From contig CABYFA010000003.1 in assembly GCA_902518155.1 (NCBI GenBank), positions 31,885 through 95,884 of the forward strand: a stretch of 64,000 nucleotides of DNA, written 5' to 3'. The translations under genes and the position numbers were made by a program. This document shows positions 40,178 to 47,528 of the stretch, piece after piece. Within the stretch, counting starts at the first letter, position 1. Each line of letters opens with the position of its first letter. Origin of the DNA: an uncultured Pelagibacteraceae bacterium (GTDB lineage: Bacteria; Pseudomonadota; Alphaproteobacteria; Pelagibacterales; Pelagibacteraceae). A model generated the notes under the pieces. The model did no database searches and was not told where the DNA came from. It worked only from the letters and a program-made list of their open reading frames with translations.

Positions 40178-41862
40178 TAAGAGCTTTTAAGACCTTCGAT
40201 CATCTTAATATTTATTTTTTCAATTAATTCTTTTTCAATATCTTTCATTTTCAATACATTGGTCCAAAAATATCTAGCCTGGATTTTTCTATTGAGCTTC
40301 CACAAAATATCACCGTAATGGTCATTCACTATCGGATCATCCGGCATCAATTCTACGGCTCTTTTCAAAAATTTTTCAGCTCTTGGATAATCATCAGTTA
40401 AATAATAAGCCCAACCAATAGAGTCTATTATATATGGATCATCACTCTCGAGTTCGTAGGCTGTTTCAAGCATTTTAATTGCTTCATTAATTTTATAATC
40501 CCTCTCAAGCCATGAATAAGCAAGGTAATTTAGTATATAAGCATCGTCAGGTGTAATCTGGAGTGCATCAATTAAATCTTTATCGGCTTTTTCATAATTT
40601 TTAATTCGTTCATATGTACCTCCTCTTCGATAAAGAATATCTGACTTGATATCCGAATTATCATCTAAATTTTCAATAATTTTAGAGTAATATCTTATTG
40701 CTTCTTCGTAATTTTTTGCTTTTTTGTAAAAATTAGCGACATCGAATAATATTTTTTCATTTGGATTTTCAATTTTATCAAAATTAAATTTAATAAAGTT
40801 AAGAGACTCTTGATTATTTCTCTGTGCTGAAATTATTTGCGCTTCTTTTTTTAATCTAAACCAATAGTAAAAATCATCATCCTTTTTAAATTTTTTAAGA
40901 ACCTTTTTTGCCTTTTCATAATCTTTATTAAAATAATGATTTTCCGCAACTAATGATAAATTAAATACAAATCTTGGATTAAGAAAATTTGATAGATTTA
41001 AGTAAAAATTAGACATCTCGTAATTGTCTTGTGCAGAATATAGATTTGATATTAAAAACAAAAATTCAGCAATTAAATCATTATGATTTTTACATGAAAA
41101 GACCTCTTTAAATTTTTGTAAGTTTCCATTGTCAATCCAACTTTTACCTTGTGATAATAGCAATGTTGAATTTAAAAATTCTATTTCATCAGTAATTACT
41201 TTTGCTTCGTTTATGTTACCATTTTCAACTAAGTAACTTATATAAAAATAAATATACCTAGTAAAATCCGACTCAGGATCATTAATCAATTTTGAGAAAT
41301 ATCTCCCTGTATTAGGATCATCCAAATAACACTTTTGAAATGTTTCTGAAATATAAGATAGTCTTCCAAAGTTTTTCTTATCGTCTAAAAATTTTTTTTC
41401 TTTAAAGAGGTAAACATATTGTTTTAAGCTTTCTAAAATTGCTAAATTAAACCTATCCTGTTCTGTAAAGTTATTTGCAATAGAAATGTATTCATAGGCA
41501 ATTTCTAACTCATTTTTTTTTAAACTATCAATTATTAATAATAAATAAGAGTCGAAAAAATCTATATTTTCATTTTCATAATTTTGTTTAATAATTTGTA
41601 TCGCTTGCAATACTTTATTCTCCAATACTAATGAAGATACATACTTCTTTAAAAATGGATCATGAGCATTAATCAAAATTTTAGATGAATTAAAAAAATC
41701 TAAAGCTTCAGAATTTTTTTTATTACCAAAAGCAACTATACCTGAAAAATATTTTGATAAATTTTTAGAATCAATTTTTTCAAAAGAATTACTTTCGGTA
41801 AACAAAGTGTTCTGATAAAATAATAATATAATAAGTATAAATTTTATATTTTTAAAAACCAT
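40177..41862 (-). CDS. Exported TPR-repeat protein
   Basis: A 561-residue protein with an N-terminal signal peptide (VFKNIKFILIILLFYQNTLF) and tetratricopeptide repeats. At least four clear TPRs lie at the C-terminus (around residues 375-530), including NYEEAIRYYSKIIENLDDNS, YEKADKDLIDALQITPDDAY, DDPYIIDSIGWAYYLTDDYP and RAEKFLKRAVELMPDDPIV; weaker helical repeats fill the rest. A TPR protein ahead of ispE is a conserved alphaproteobacterial arrangement. Probably periplasmic or membrane-anchored, acting as a scaffold; partners are unknown. Its promoter lies inside the divergent UDG-like gene, and its ATG is 6 bases from the -10. Confidence 0.85.
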   Translation of the reverse strand: MVFKNIKFILIILLFYQNTLFTESNSFEKIDSKNLSKYFSGIVAFGNKKNSEALDFFNSSKILINAHDPFLKKYVSSLVLENKVLQAIQIIKQNYENENIDFFDSYLLLIIDSLKKNELEIAYEYISIANNFTEQDRFNLAILESLKQYVYLFKEKKFLDDKKNFGRLSYISETFQKCYLDDPNTGRYFSKLINDPESDFTRYIYFYISYLVENGNINEAKVITDEIEFLNSTLLLSQGKSWIDNGNLQKFKEVFSCKNHNDLIAEFLFLISNLYSAQDNYEMSNFYLNLSNFLNPRFVFNLSLVAENHYFNKDYEKAKKVLKKFKKDDDFYYWFRLKKEAQIISAQRNNQESLNFIKFNFDKIENPNEKILFDVANFYKKAKNYEEAIRYYSKIIENLDDNSDIKSDILYRRGGTYERIKNYEKADKDLIDALQITPDDAYILNYLAYSWLERDYKINEAIKMLETAYELESDDPYIIDSIGWAYYLTDDYPRAEKFLKRAVELMPDDPIVNDHYGDILWKLNRKIQARYFWTNVLKMKDIEKELIEKINIKMIEGLKSS

Positions 41863-41868
41863 TACTAC

Positions 41869-41897
41869 ATTGTATGATTAAAAAGACTTTAAATCAA
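41869..41897 (-). promoter_or_regulatory. Promoter of the TPR-ispE unit, inside the divergent gene
   Basis: Minus strand: -35 TTGATT (41892-41897), 17-base spacer, -10 TACAAT (41869-41874), then six bases to the ATG at 41862. Transcription should start on the start codon itself, giving a leaderless mRNA. Most of the element lies within the first codons of the UDG-like gene. Confidence 0.65.
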
Positions 41898-42590
41898 AAT
41901 GCTAAATATACTCAAGAATTCATGAAAACAATTGAAACTGATTTTATTTTTGGCGATAAACCAATCAATAGATTTAAAGTCGACTCAGCTGAAAATAATG
42001 AAACTTTAATAGATAAAAATAAATTGCTGAATGATCTTAAAACAAAGATTAATTCAATTGAAAATTGTAATTTAAAAAATAATTCTAAAAATTTAGTTCT
42101 GGGCGAAGGCAACATAAATGCTGATGTGATGTTAATTGGAGAAACCCCAGGCGAAATAGAGGATAAAACAGGTTTATGCTTTCAAGGAGAAGTGGGCAAT
42201 CTCTTAAGCAAAATGTTACTAGCAATCAATATAAAAAGAGAAAATATTTACACTACCTACTCAATTAATTTCAGACCACCAGAAGATAGAAAACCCACTG
42301 CACAGGAGATAAAACGTTATGCAATATTTTTAAAAGAACACATTGCGATTATAAATCCAAAAATTTTAATTTTAATGGGTAGCACAGCAATGGAGGCAAT
42401 TACAGGATTGAGCAAAATATCTAATGAAAGAGGTAAGTGGAAAGAAATAATTTTAAAGAATAAAACTATTCCTATCATGATTTCTTTTAGCCCCTCTTAT
42501 CTAATTAGATTTCCAGAAAATAAAAAATTTTCATGGGAAGATTTAAAAAAAATTAAACAAAAAATTCAAGATTTAAATATTAGGATTTAA
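41874..42590 (+). CDS. Uracil-DNA glycosylase family protein (family 4-like, no Fe-S ligands)
   Basis: A 238-residue protein of the UDG superfamily, which removes uracil or deaminated bases from DNA. Motif A is MLIGETPGEIEDKTGLCF (near residue 86), with the GNLLSKML helix after it; the following motif is INFRPPEDRKPTAQEI; motif B-like SFSPSYLIRFPENKKFSWED is at the C-terminus. Canonical family 4 enzymes hold a 4Fe-4S cluster with four cysteines, in C-x2-C at the N-terminus, in the K-C-R-P-P motif and just after it. Here only one of the first pair remains (ENCNLK), K-C-R is N-F-R, and the last is absent. It is followed by rnhB with a 1-base overlap. Confidence 0.82.
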   Translation: MIKKTLNQNAKYTQEFMKTIETDFIFGDKPINRFKVDSAENNETLIDKNKLLNDLKTKINSIENCNLKNNSKNLVLGEGNINADVMLIGETPGEIEDKTGLCFQGEVGNLLSKMLLAINIKRENIYTTYSINFRPPEDRKPTAQEIKRYAIFLKEHIAIINPKILILMGSTAMEAITGLSKISNERGKWKEIILKNKTIPIMISFSPSYLIRFPENKKFSWEDLKKIKQKIQDLNIRI

Positions 42591-43150
42591 TGAAAACTAT
42601 TGCTGGAGTTGATGAAGTTGGCAGAGGTAGCTTAATTGGACCTGTTTATGCAGCAGCCGTAATATTGAACAAGTCAATCAATAAGAAATTATTGAAAGAC
42701 TCAAAAAGTTTAAGAAAAAATAAACGAGAATTTTTAGCTAAATACATTAAAAAAAACTCTGTTTGGGCTACAGGTAAAGCTTCTGTCTCAGAAATTGAAA
42801 AGATAAATATTCTTCATGCAAGCCTATTAGCTATGGAAAGAGCGATTAAAAAACTCAAAAAAAAACCAAAACTGATTTTGGTCGATGGAAATAAAACTCC
42901 AAATTTAAAAAATTATAAACTTCAATCAGTCATTAAGGGTGACCAAAAAATACCTTCAATTTCTGCAGCATCTATCATAGCAAAAGTTACACGTGATAAG
43001 ATGATCTCTAAGTTAGGGAAAAAATTTAAAAATTATTACTGGAGTAAAAATTATGGATATGGAACTAAACAACATCTTAAAGCTATAAAAAAATTTGGGA
43101 TTACTTCTCACCATAGAAGAACTTTTTCACCGATCAGCAAGTTAAAATAG
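42590..43150 (+). CDS. rnhB: Ribonuclease HII
   Basis: RNase HII nicks RNA-DNA hybrids and single ribonucleotides embedded in DNA. The 186-residue protein has the catalytic motifs AGVDEVGRGSLIGPVYAAAV near residue 5 (Asp and Glu), LILVDGNK near residue 98, and SAASIIAKVTRDKM near residue 126. The start overlaps the UDG-like stop (TAATG). rnhA is also present in the window, 15 kb downstream. Confidence 0.96.
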   Translation: MKTIAGVDEVGRGSLIGPVYAAAVILNKSINKKLLKDSKSLRKNKREFLAKYIKKNSVWATGKASVSEIEKINILHASLLAMERAIKKLKKKPKLILVDGNKTPNLKNYKLQSVIKGDQKIPSISAASIIAKVTRDKMISKLGKKFKNYYWSKNYGYGTKQHLKAIKKFGITSHHRRTFSPISKLK

Positions 43151-43165
43151 GTTTCACGTAGAAAC
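43151..43165. other. Palindrome resembling parS with a one-base insertion
   Basis: GTTTCACGTAGAAAC lies directly after the rnhB stop codon. The ParB-binding parS consensus core is GTTTCACGTGAAAC; this site matches it if one extra A is allowed in the middle. The arms GTTTC and GAAAC are perfect inverted repeats. It could be a degenerate parS, the operator of another regulator, or a weak hairpin after rnhB; no T-run follows. Confidence 0.3.
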
Positions 43166-43227
43166 ACCAGATGTAGTTGTTGTGAACCACCGTCATACAA
43201 ATGGAATCCAAATAATTCAATCCTAGG

Positions 43228-43256
43228 TTGACCCAAGAATCTTTTTGGAGTCTAAT
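43228..43256 (+). promoter_or_regulatory. ccrM promoter containing GANTC methylation sites
   Basis: -35 TTGACC (43228-43233), 17-base spacer, -10 TCTAAT (43251-43256). GANTC, the CcrM target, occurs as GAATC at 43204-43208 upstream, GAATC at 43237-43241 within the spacer, and GAGTC at 43248-43252 overlapping the -10. Transcription would start near 43263, leaving about 7 bases before the ATG at 43270. I infer methylation-sensitive autoregulation, as is known for Caulobacter ccrM. Confidence 0.65.
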
Positions 43257-43269
43257 TTATTTTTATAAA

Positions 43270-44340
43270 ATGAATTTTGATTTTAGAGACAAATTAATTA
43301 ATGGAGATAGTTTAAGGGAACTTAAAAAGATCCCTAGTGAGACTTTTGATTTAATTTTTGCTGACCCTCCTTACAACTTACAATTAAGAAATGAGCTTAT
43401 AAGACCCGATAGATCTAAAGTAAATGCAGTTAATGATAAGTGGGATCAATTTGAAAATTTTAAAAAGTATGATGAATTTACCTACTCGTGGTTAACAGAA
43501 TGTAAAAGAATTTTGAAAAAAAACGGCGCTATTTGGGTGATCGGCAGTTACCATAACATTTTTAGAGTTGGCACCGCTATTCAAAATTTAGGTTTTTGGA
43601 TTTTAAATGACGTTATCTGGAATAAAAAAAATCCTATGCCAAATTTCAGAGGGACACGTTTTACTAATGCGCATGAAACCTTGATTTGGGCATCAAAATC
43701 GGAAAAATCAAAATACACTTTTAATTATCAATCTTTGAAATGTTTAAATGATGATCTTCAAATGAGATCGAACTGGGAGTTGCCGATTTGTAATGGTTCT
43801 GAAAGACTTAAAAAAAATGGTAAAAAAGTTCATTCTACTCAAAAACCTGAGGCTCTACTTCACAGAATTTTATTAGCAACCTCAAACAAAAATGATTTAG
43901 TTTTAGATCCTTTTTTAGGATCAGGAACAACAGCAACAGTTGCAAAAAAATTGGGTAGAAATTATTACGGAATTGAAAAAGAAAAAACCTATTATAAGGC
44001 AGCTGAACAACGACTTAAAAATACAAAACCTATAGAAGATGATTATTTAGATACTTTGCAAAATGGTAGATCTAAGCCAAGAATACCTTTTGGGTCATTG
44101 GTTGAATTAGGAATAATTAAACCAGGCACTACTATTTTTGATAATAAAAAGAAAATCAGTGCAAAAATTATGGCTGATGGAAGTATAAAACATGCCAAAA
44201 AAGAGGGCTCAATTCACAAGGTAGCTGCATCAATATTGGGAGCAGAAAGTTGTAATGGCTGGACTTATTGGCATTATAATCTTAATGGGCAAATAGTGCC
44301 TATAGATAATTTAAGACAAAGATTAATTTCAAAAAATTAA
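43270..44340 (+). CDS. ccrM: Cell-cycle DNA adenine methyltransferase CcrM (GANTC)
   Basis: CcrM methylates adenine in GANTC and couples replication to gene expression in alphaproteobacteria. The 356-residue protein (start MNFDFRDKLINGDSLREL) has the catalytic motif FADPPYNLQLRNELIRPDRS near residue 30, the characteristic KWDQFENF, the SAM-binding DPFLGSGTTATVAKKLGRNY near residue 215, and the CcrM-specific C-terminal domain with LGAESCNGWTYWHY. An upstream in-frame TTG at 43228 coincides with the -35 box and is not a plausible start. Its 3' end overlaps the convergent monooxygenase gene by 4 bases. Confidence 0.96.
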   Translation: MNFDFRDKLINGDSLRELKKIPSETFDLIFADPPYNLQLRNELIRPDRSKVNAVNDKWDQFENFKKYDEFTYSWLTECKRILKKNGAIWVIGSYHNIFRVGTAIQNLGFWILNDVIWNKKNPMPNFRGTRFTNAHETLIWASKSEKSKYTFNYQSLKCLNDDLQMRSNWELPICNGSERLKKNGKKVHSTQKPEALLHRILLATSNKNDLVLDPFLGSGTTATVAKKLGRNYYGIEKEKTYYKAAEQRLKNTKPIEDDYLDTLQNGRSKPRIPFGSLVELGIIKPGTTIFDNKKKISAKIMADGSIKHAKKEGSIHKVAASILGAESCNGWTYWHYNLNGQIVPIDNLRQRLISKN

Positions 44341-45479
44341 TTATTATAAATTTTACCTAAATAAGAATCTAAAAACTTTTTGTTTTTAATAAATTTTTTC
44401 AAAAAAATATTTCTAAAAAAAACAGCCACAGGATTAGATAAATGAAATGCGAATTGATTTAGTTTAGATCTTTTATTAACCATTTTAGTTTTATTAACTC
44501 TATTCTTAAAGAAATCCCCTTCTAAGTTATTTTCAATACTTTTAAATAATTCATAAGCACCCTCTATGGATTGAGATGCCCCTTGAGCAAATGAAGGTGG
44601 AAAAGCAAAAAAAGCATCACCTATAAAATTAATGTTATCATTATTTGTTTTAAAAAAGTCTTTACTAACAAATACTGGGAATATTTTTAATTCCTTAATT
44701 TTATCAAAAAATTCTTTATTTTCTTTTGGAACCTTTTCTAAAACTTTTCTAATGAAGGAATTTTCTTTGAATAAAGAATAATTTTTTTGTTGTTCTAAAG
44801 TAAGTTCATACTTCATAATTGCTATAAAATTTAAGTCTCCATTTTGATTTACTGGATAAATTACCTGATGAAAATCAGAGCCTAAAAATAATGAAATATT
44901 TTCATTATCGATTTCGGAAGAATTTGTTATCTTTCCTCTAATCGCTAGTGTGTTATTGTATTTTAGTTGACTTTTATTGTTAGAAATCAAACTTCTACTT
45001 TTTGAAAAAACTCCATCTGAAATGATTAGATAATCACATTCGAAAATTTCATTATTTTCAAAAGTAAGTTGAATTTTCTGATTTTCTTTATTTATACTCG
45101 AAACATTATGATTAAATTTAATAAAATTTTCTATATCCTTTTTCAAAAAATTTATTAAATCAGATCTTTTCAAAGTAGTGTACTGACAATTCTCTGAATT
45201 AAAATCAGAGATATTCAAATCACATATCTTTTTGAAGTTTTTAGACGAAAAAAAAATAATCTTTTTTGGATTAAACTTTCTTGCATTTTCAAATTTATTA
45301 AATTCAATTTCATTTAAAAGCTTCACACTATTGACGGATAATTGAATTCCATAACCTTCCTCAAGATTAATCGAATTACTTTTCTCATAAATTACCACTT
45401 GATAATCTGAGTTTTTCTTGAACAAATTAGCAATAAATAATCCTGAAATACCAGCTCCAATAATGGCTATTTTTTTCAT
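44337..45479 (-). CDS. FAD-dependent monooxygenase
   Basis: A 380-residue class A flavoprotein monooxygenase. The N-terminal Rossmann motif is KIAIIGAGISGLFIANLFKK, the NADPH-linked region has LIISDGVFSKSR (near residue 155), and the second FAD motif is NFIGDAFFAFPPSFAQGASQ followed by SIEGA (near residue 290). Relatives include ubiquinone hydroxylases (UbiH/UbiF/UbiL group) and salicylate or zeaxanthin-type hydroxylases. Nothing in the sequence fixes the substrate; a quinone or carotenoid-related role is possible. It overlaps the mutY stop by 4 bases and so is probably cotranscribed with it. Confidence 0.85.
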   Translation of the reverse strand: MKKIAIIGAGISGLFIANLFKKNSDYQVVIYEKSNSINLEEGYGIQLSVNSVKLLNEIEFNKFENARKFNPKKIIFFSSKNFKKICDLNISDFNSENCQYTTLKRSDLINFLKKDIENFIKFNHNVSSINKENQKIQLTFENNEIFECDYLIISDGVFSKSRSLISNNKSQLKYNNTLAIRGKITNSSEIDNENISLFLGSDFHQVIYPVNQNGDLNFIAIMKYELTLEQQKNYSLFKENSFIRKVLEKVPKENKEFFDKIKELKIFPVFVSKDFFKTNNDNINFIGDAFFAFPPSFAQGASQSIEGAYELFKSIENNLEGDFFKNRVNKTKMVNKRSKLNQFAFHLSNPVAVFFRNIFLKKFIKNKKFLDSYLGKIYNN

Positions 45480-46459
45480 AAGTTGCCCTCTAAATACTTA
45501 AAAACTTTTTTTGTAAATGTTGGCAACATAGAATTACCAATTTTTTTTTGATCAACCCAACAGGAAAAGGATATTTCTTTAAAATTTTTTGGATATTGAA
45601 TTTCAATATTCATATTCATGTTGGACATTTTAAAATTTATCGTTTTATTAAATTTTTTGGGTTTAGATAATTCCTGCATTGGAAATATTCTTAAGTTTTT
45701 GAGAAATTTAAATTTTGTATTTTTAACCAATAGATATTTTTTATCTTTTTTATAAACATTTAAAATAAAGTACTTATCTATATTTTTTTTACTATTCTTT
45801 ATAAGTTTGAAATCTTTTTTAAGAAATGATTTACATTTTTTTGAAATTGGACATTTTAAACAGTTGGGATTTGTAGGTTTACAAATCAAAGCCCCTAATT
45901 CCATCAAAGCCTGCGCATAATCGCTAGACCTTGGAGATGTTCCTAAGATTGATTTTTTTTTGTGAAGATTTTCCTTAGTAATTTCTTTTTCTTTTTTAAG
46001 AAAAAGATATCTTTTTAAAACTCTCTCAACATTTCCATCTAGTGGTATAAAAGACTTATTAAATGCAATCGCCAAAATTGCACTTGCGGTATAATTTCCA
46101 ATTCCTGGTAAAGAAATTAAATCATCAAAAGTATCTGGCAATTTCCCTTGAAAATTTTTTTTAACAACTTTAGCAGTTTTTCTTAAATTTTTTACTCTAG
46201 AATAATAACCAAGACCTTCCCAGAGTTTATATAGTTTTTTGTCACTAGTTTTGGCAAGTGAACTGAGATTTGGAATGTTTTTAATGAAGCGATTAAAATA
46301 AGGAATAACTGTTGCAACCTGAGTTTGTTGTAACATAAATTCACTTACTAATGTAAAATATTGCTTTTTAGTGGGTGAAACATTTTTTCGCCATGGTAAT
46401 GATCTTTTATTTAAATCGTACCAATTGAGAATTTTTTTTGTTACAAATTGATCTTTCAT
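45476..46459 (-). CDS. mutY: A/G-specific adenine DNA glycosylase
   Basis: MutY removes adenine mispaired with 8-oxoguanine. The 327-residue protein (start MKDQFVTKKILNWYDLNKRS at 46459) has the helix-hairpin-helix LISLPGIGNYTASAILAIAF near residue 110, the catalytic Asp in PLDGNVERVL, and the four Fe-S cysteines as C-x6-C-x2-C-x5-C (CKPTNPNCLKCPISKKC near residue 200). A C-terminal NUDT-like domain that recognises oxoguanine follows. The longer frame to 46504 is rejected because a clear promoter lies inside it. The start codon abuts that of dciA, in the arrangement CATATG. Confidence 0.96.
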   Translation of the reverse strand: MKDQFVTKKILNWYDLNKRSLPWRKNVSPTKKQYFTLVSEFMLQQTQVATVIPYFNRFIKNIPNLSSLAKTSDKKLYKLWEGLGYYSRVKNLRKTAKVVKKNFQGKLPDTFDDLISLPGIGNYTASAILAIAFNKSFIPLDGNVERVLKRYLFLKKEKEITKENLHKKKSILGTSPRSSDYAQALMELGALICKPTNPNCLKCPISKKCKSFLKKDFKLIKNSKKNIDKYFILNVYKKDKKYLLVKNTKFKFLKNLRIFPMQELSKPKKFNKTINFKMSNMNMNIEIQYPKNFKEISFSCWVDQKKIGNSMLPTFTKKVFKYLEGNL

Positions 46460-46948
46460 ATGCAATATAAAAAATATATTAAGCAGAGAACTGGTAGCAT
46501 TCAAGGATTAAGGTCTTTCAATGACACTTTGCCAAAAAATATTAAAAAGTTTATTAATAAAAGAGGTCATATTTATTCCGAAACACTCAATAATTGGAAA
46601 TTCATTGCTGGTGAAAAATTATTTAAAGTTTGTTATCCAAAATCTTTTAAGAATACTAACAAGTTCAGTGTAAGCACGCTCTTAATAATGGTGCAAAGAG
46701 GTCATGAAGTTGAGTTAGAATATTCGAAAAAAGAAATTATGGATAGAATGAATGCTTTTTTTAAAGATGAGGTTGTAAAACGGATTAAATTTACAAGTTT
46801 TAACGATGAAAATAAAATAGATAATCAGAAGATAATTCAGAATAAACCTGTGACAAACAATAAATATAAAAATAAACTAAATGATGTTAAAAATGAGGAA
46901 ATCAAAAATTCTTTAATTGAATTATCTAAAGTTTTTAAGGAAAAATGA
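46460..46948 (+). CDS. DUF721/DciA-family protein, probable DnaB helicase loader
   Basis: DciA proteins help load the replicative helicase in bacteria that lack a DnaC-type loader. The 162-residue protein has the DUF721 core: the W-x-x-I/V-A-G pattern in NNWKFIAGEKLFKVCYPKSF (near residue 50), then STLLIMVQRGHEVELEYSKK and EIMDRMNAFFKDEVVKRIKF, and a polar Asn/Lys-rich C-terminal tail. The conserved alphaproteobacterial order mutY-DUF721-dsbA-smc supports the call. It overlaps the dsbA-like start by 4 bases. The start codon directly abuts that of the divergent mutY; no Shine-Dalgarno sequence is seen. Confidence 0.8.
   Translation: MQYKKYIKQRTGSIQGLRSFNDTLPKNIKKFINKRGHIYSETLNNWKFIAGEKLFKVCYPKSFKNTNKFSVSTLLIMVQRGHEVELEYSKKEIMDRMNAFFKDEVVKRIKFTSFNDENKIDNQKIIQNKPVTNNKYKNKLNDVKNEEIKNSLIELSKVFKEK
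46476..46504 (-). promoter_or_regulatory. Promoter of mutY, embedded in the start of dciA
   Basis: Minus strand: -35 TTGAAT (46499-46504), 17-base spacer, -10 TAATAT (46476-46481), then 16 bases to the mutY ATG. The whole element lies within dciA codons 6 to 15, because the two genes have no intergenic space. Confidence 0.6.
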
Positions 46949-47520
46949 ATAAATTATTTCTATTTTTAATATTAATTTTTGGATTAAGTACTAGTGCTAA
47001 CGCAGAAATAAAGAGAATAGTTTCAGGAAATCAAAATGCAAAGATTACAATAATTGCCTACGAGTCTCTAACATGTAGTCATTGTGCAAATTTTCATAAA
47101 GATGTTTACCCCTCTCTTAAAAAAGATTTCATAGATACAGGACTAGTCAAAATAGAATTTCGACACTTTCCTTTAGATATTGCTGCTTTAAATGCTTCAA
47201 AAATTTCTCTGTGTAAACAAGATCAAAGCTTAGAAATTTTGGAAAAACTTTATTCTAATCAACAAGCTTGGATTAAAGGTAAGGAAATAGAAGAGGTAAA
47301 TAATAATTTAAAAGAATTTCTAAAAAACGCTGGGTTTGATATTGATTTTGAAAAATGTATTAACAATAAAGAAATAGAGGATTATGTTTTAAATGATCGA
47401 ATCGAGGGGACAAAAAATTTTAAAGTTAATTCTACTCCTACGATAATAATTAATAACAAAAAGTTCGAAAAATCTCTTAATTATAAAAATTTAAAAAAAA
47501 CATTAGAAAAACTGATATAA
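46945..47520 (+). CDS. DsbA-like periplasmic thiol:disulfide oxidoreductase
   Basis: A 191-residue thioredoxin-fold protein with a signal peptide (residues 1-21, ending SANA-EIK). The redox motif is C-S-H-C in YESLTCSHCANFHKDVYP near residue 46, similar to the DsbA CPHC. The cis-Pro loop is seen as VNSTPTIIINNKKF near residue 168. It probably catalyses disulfide formation or isomerisation in exported proteins. Part of the mutY-DUF721-dsbA-smc order; it starts 4 bases inside dciA and ends 8 bases before smc. Confidence 0.9.
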   Translation: MNKLFLFLILIFGLSTSANAEIKRIVSGNQNAKITIIAYESLTCSHCANFHKDVYPSLKKDFIDTGLVKIEFRHFPLDIAALNASKISLCKQDQSLEILEKLYSNQQAWIKGKEIEEVNNNLKEFLKNAGFDIDFEKCINNKEIEDYVLNDRIEGTKNFKVNSTPTIIINNKKFEKSLNYKNLKKTLEKLI

Positions 47521-47528
47521 GTTAATCC

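Noticed and set aside
43228..43269. 14-residue N-terminal extension of ccrM from TTG
   Set aside because: The TTG is part of the -35 box of the ccrM promoter, and the CcrM family starts at the ATG at 43270.
46460..46504. 15-residue N-terminal extension of mutY
   Set aside because: It would translate through the mutY promoter; MutY homologues begin near MKDQFVTKKILNWYD.
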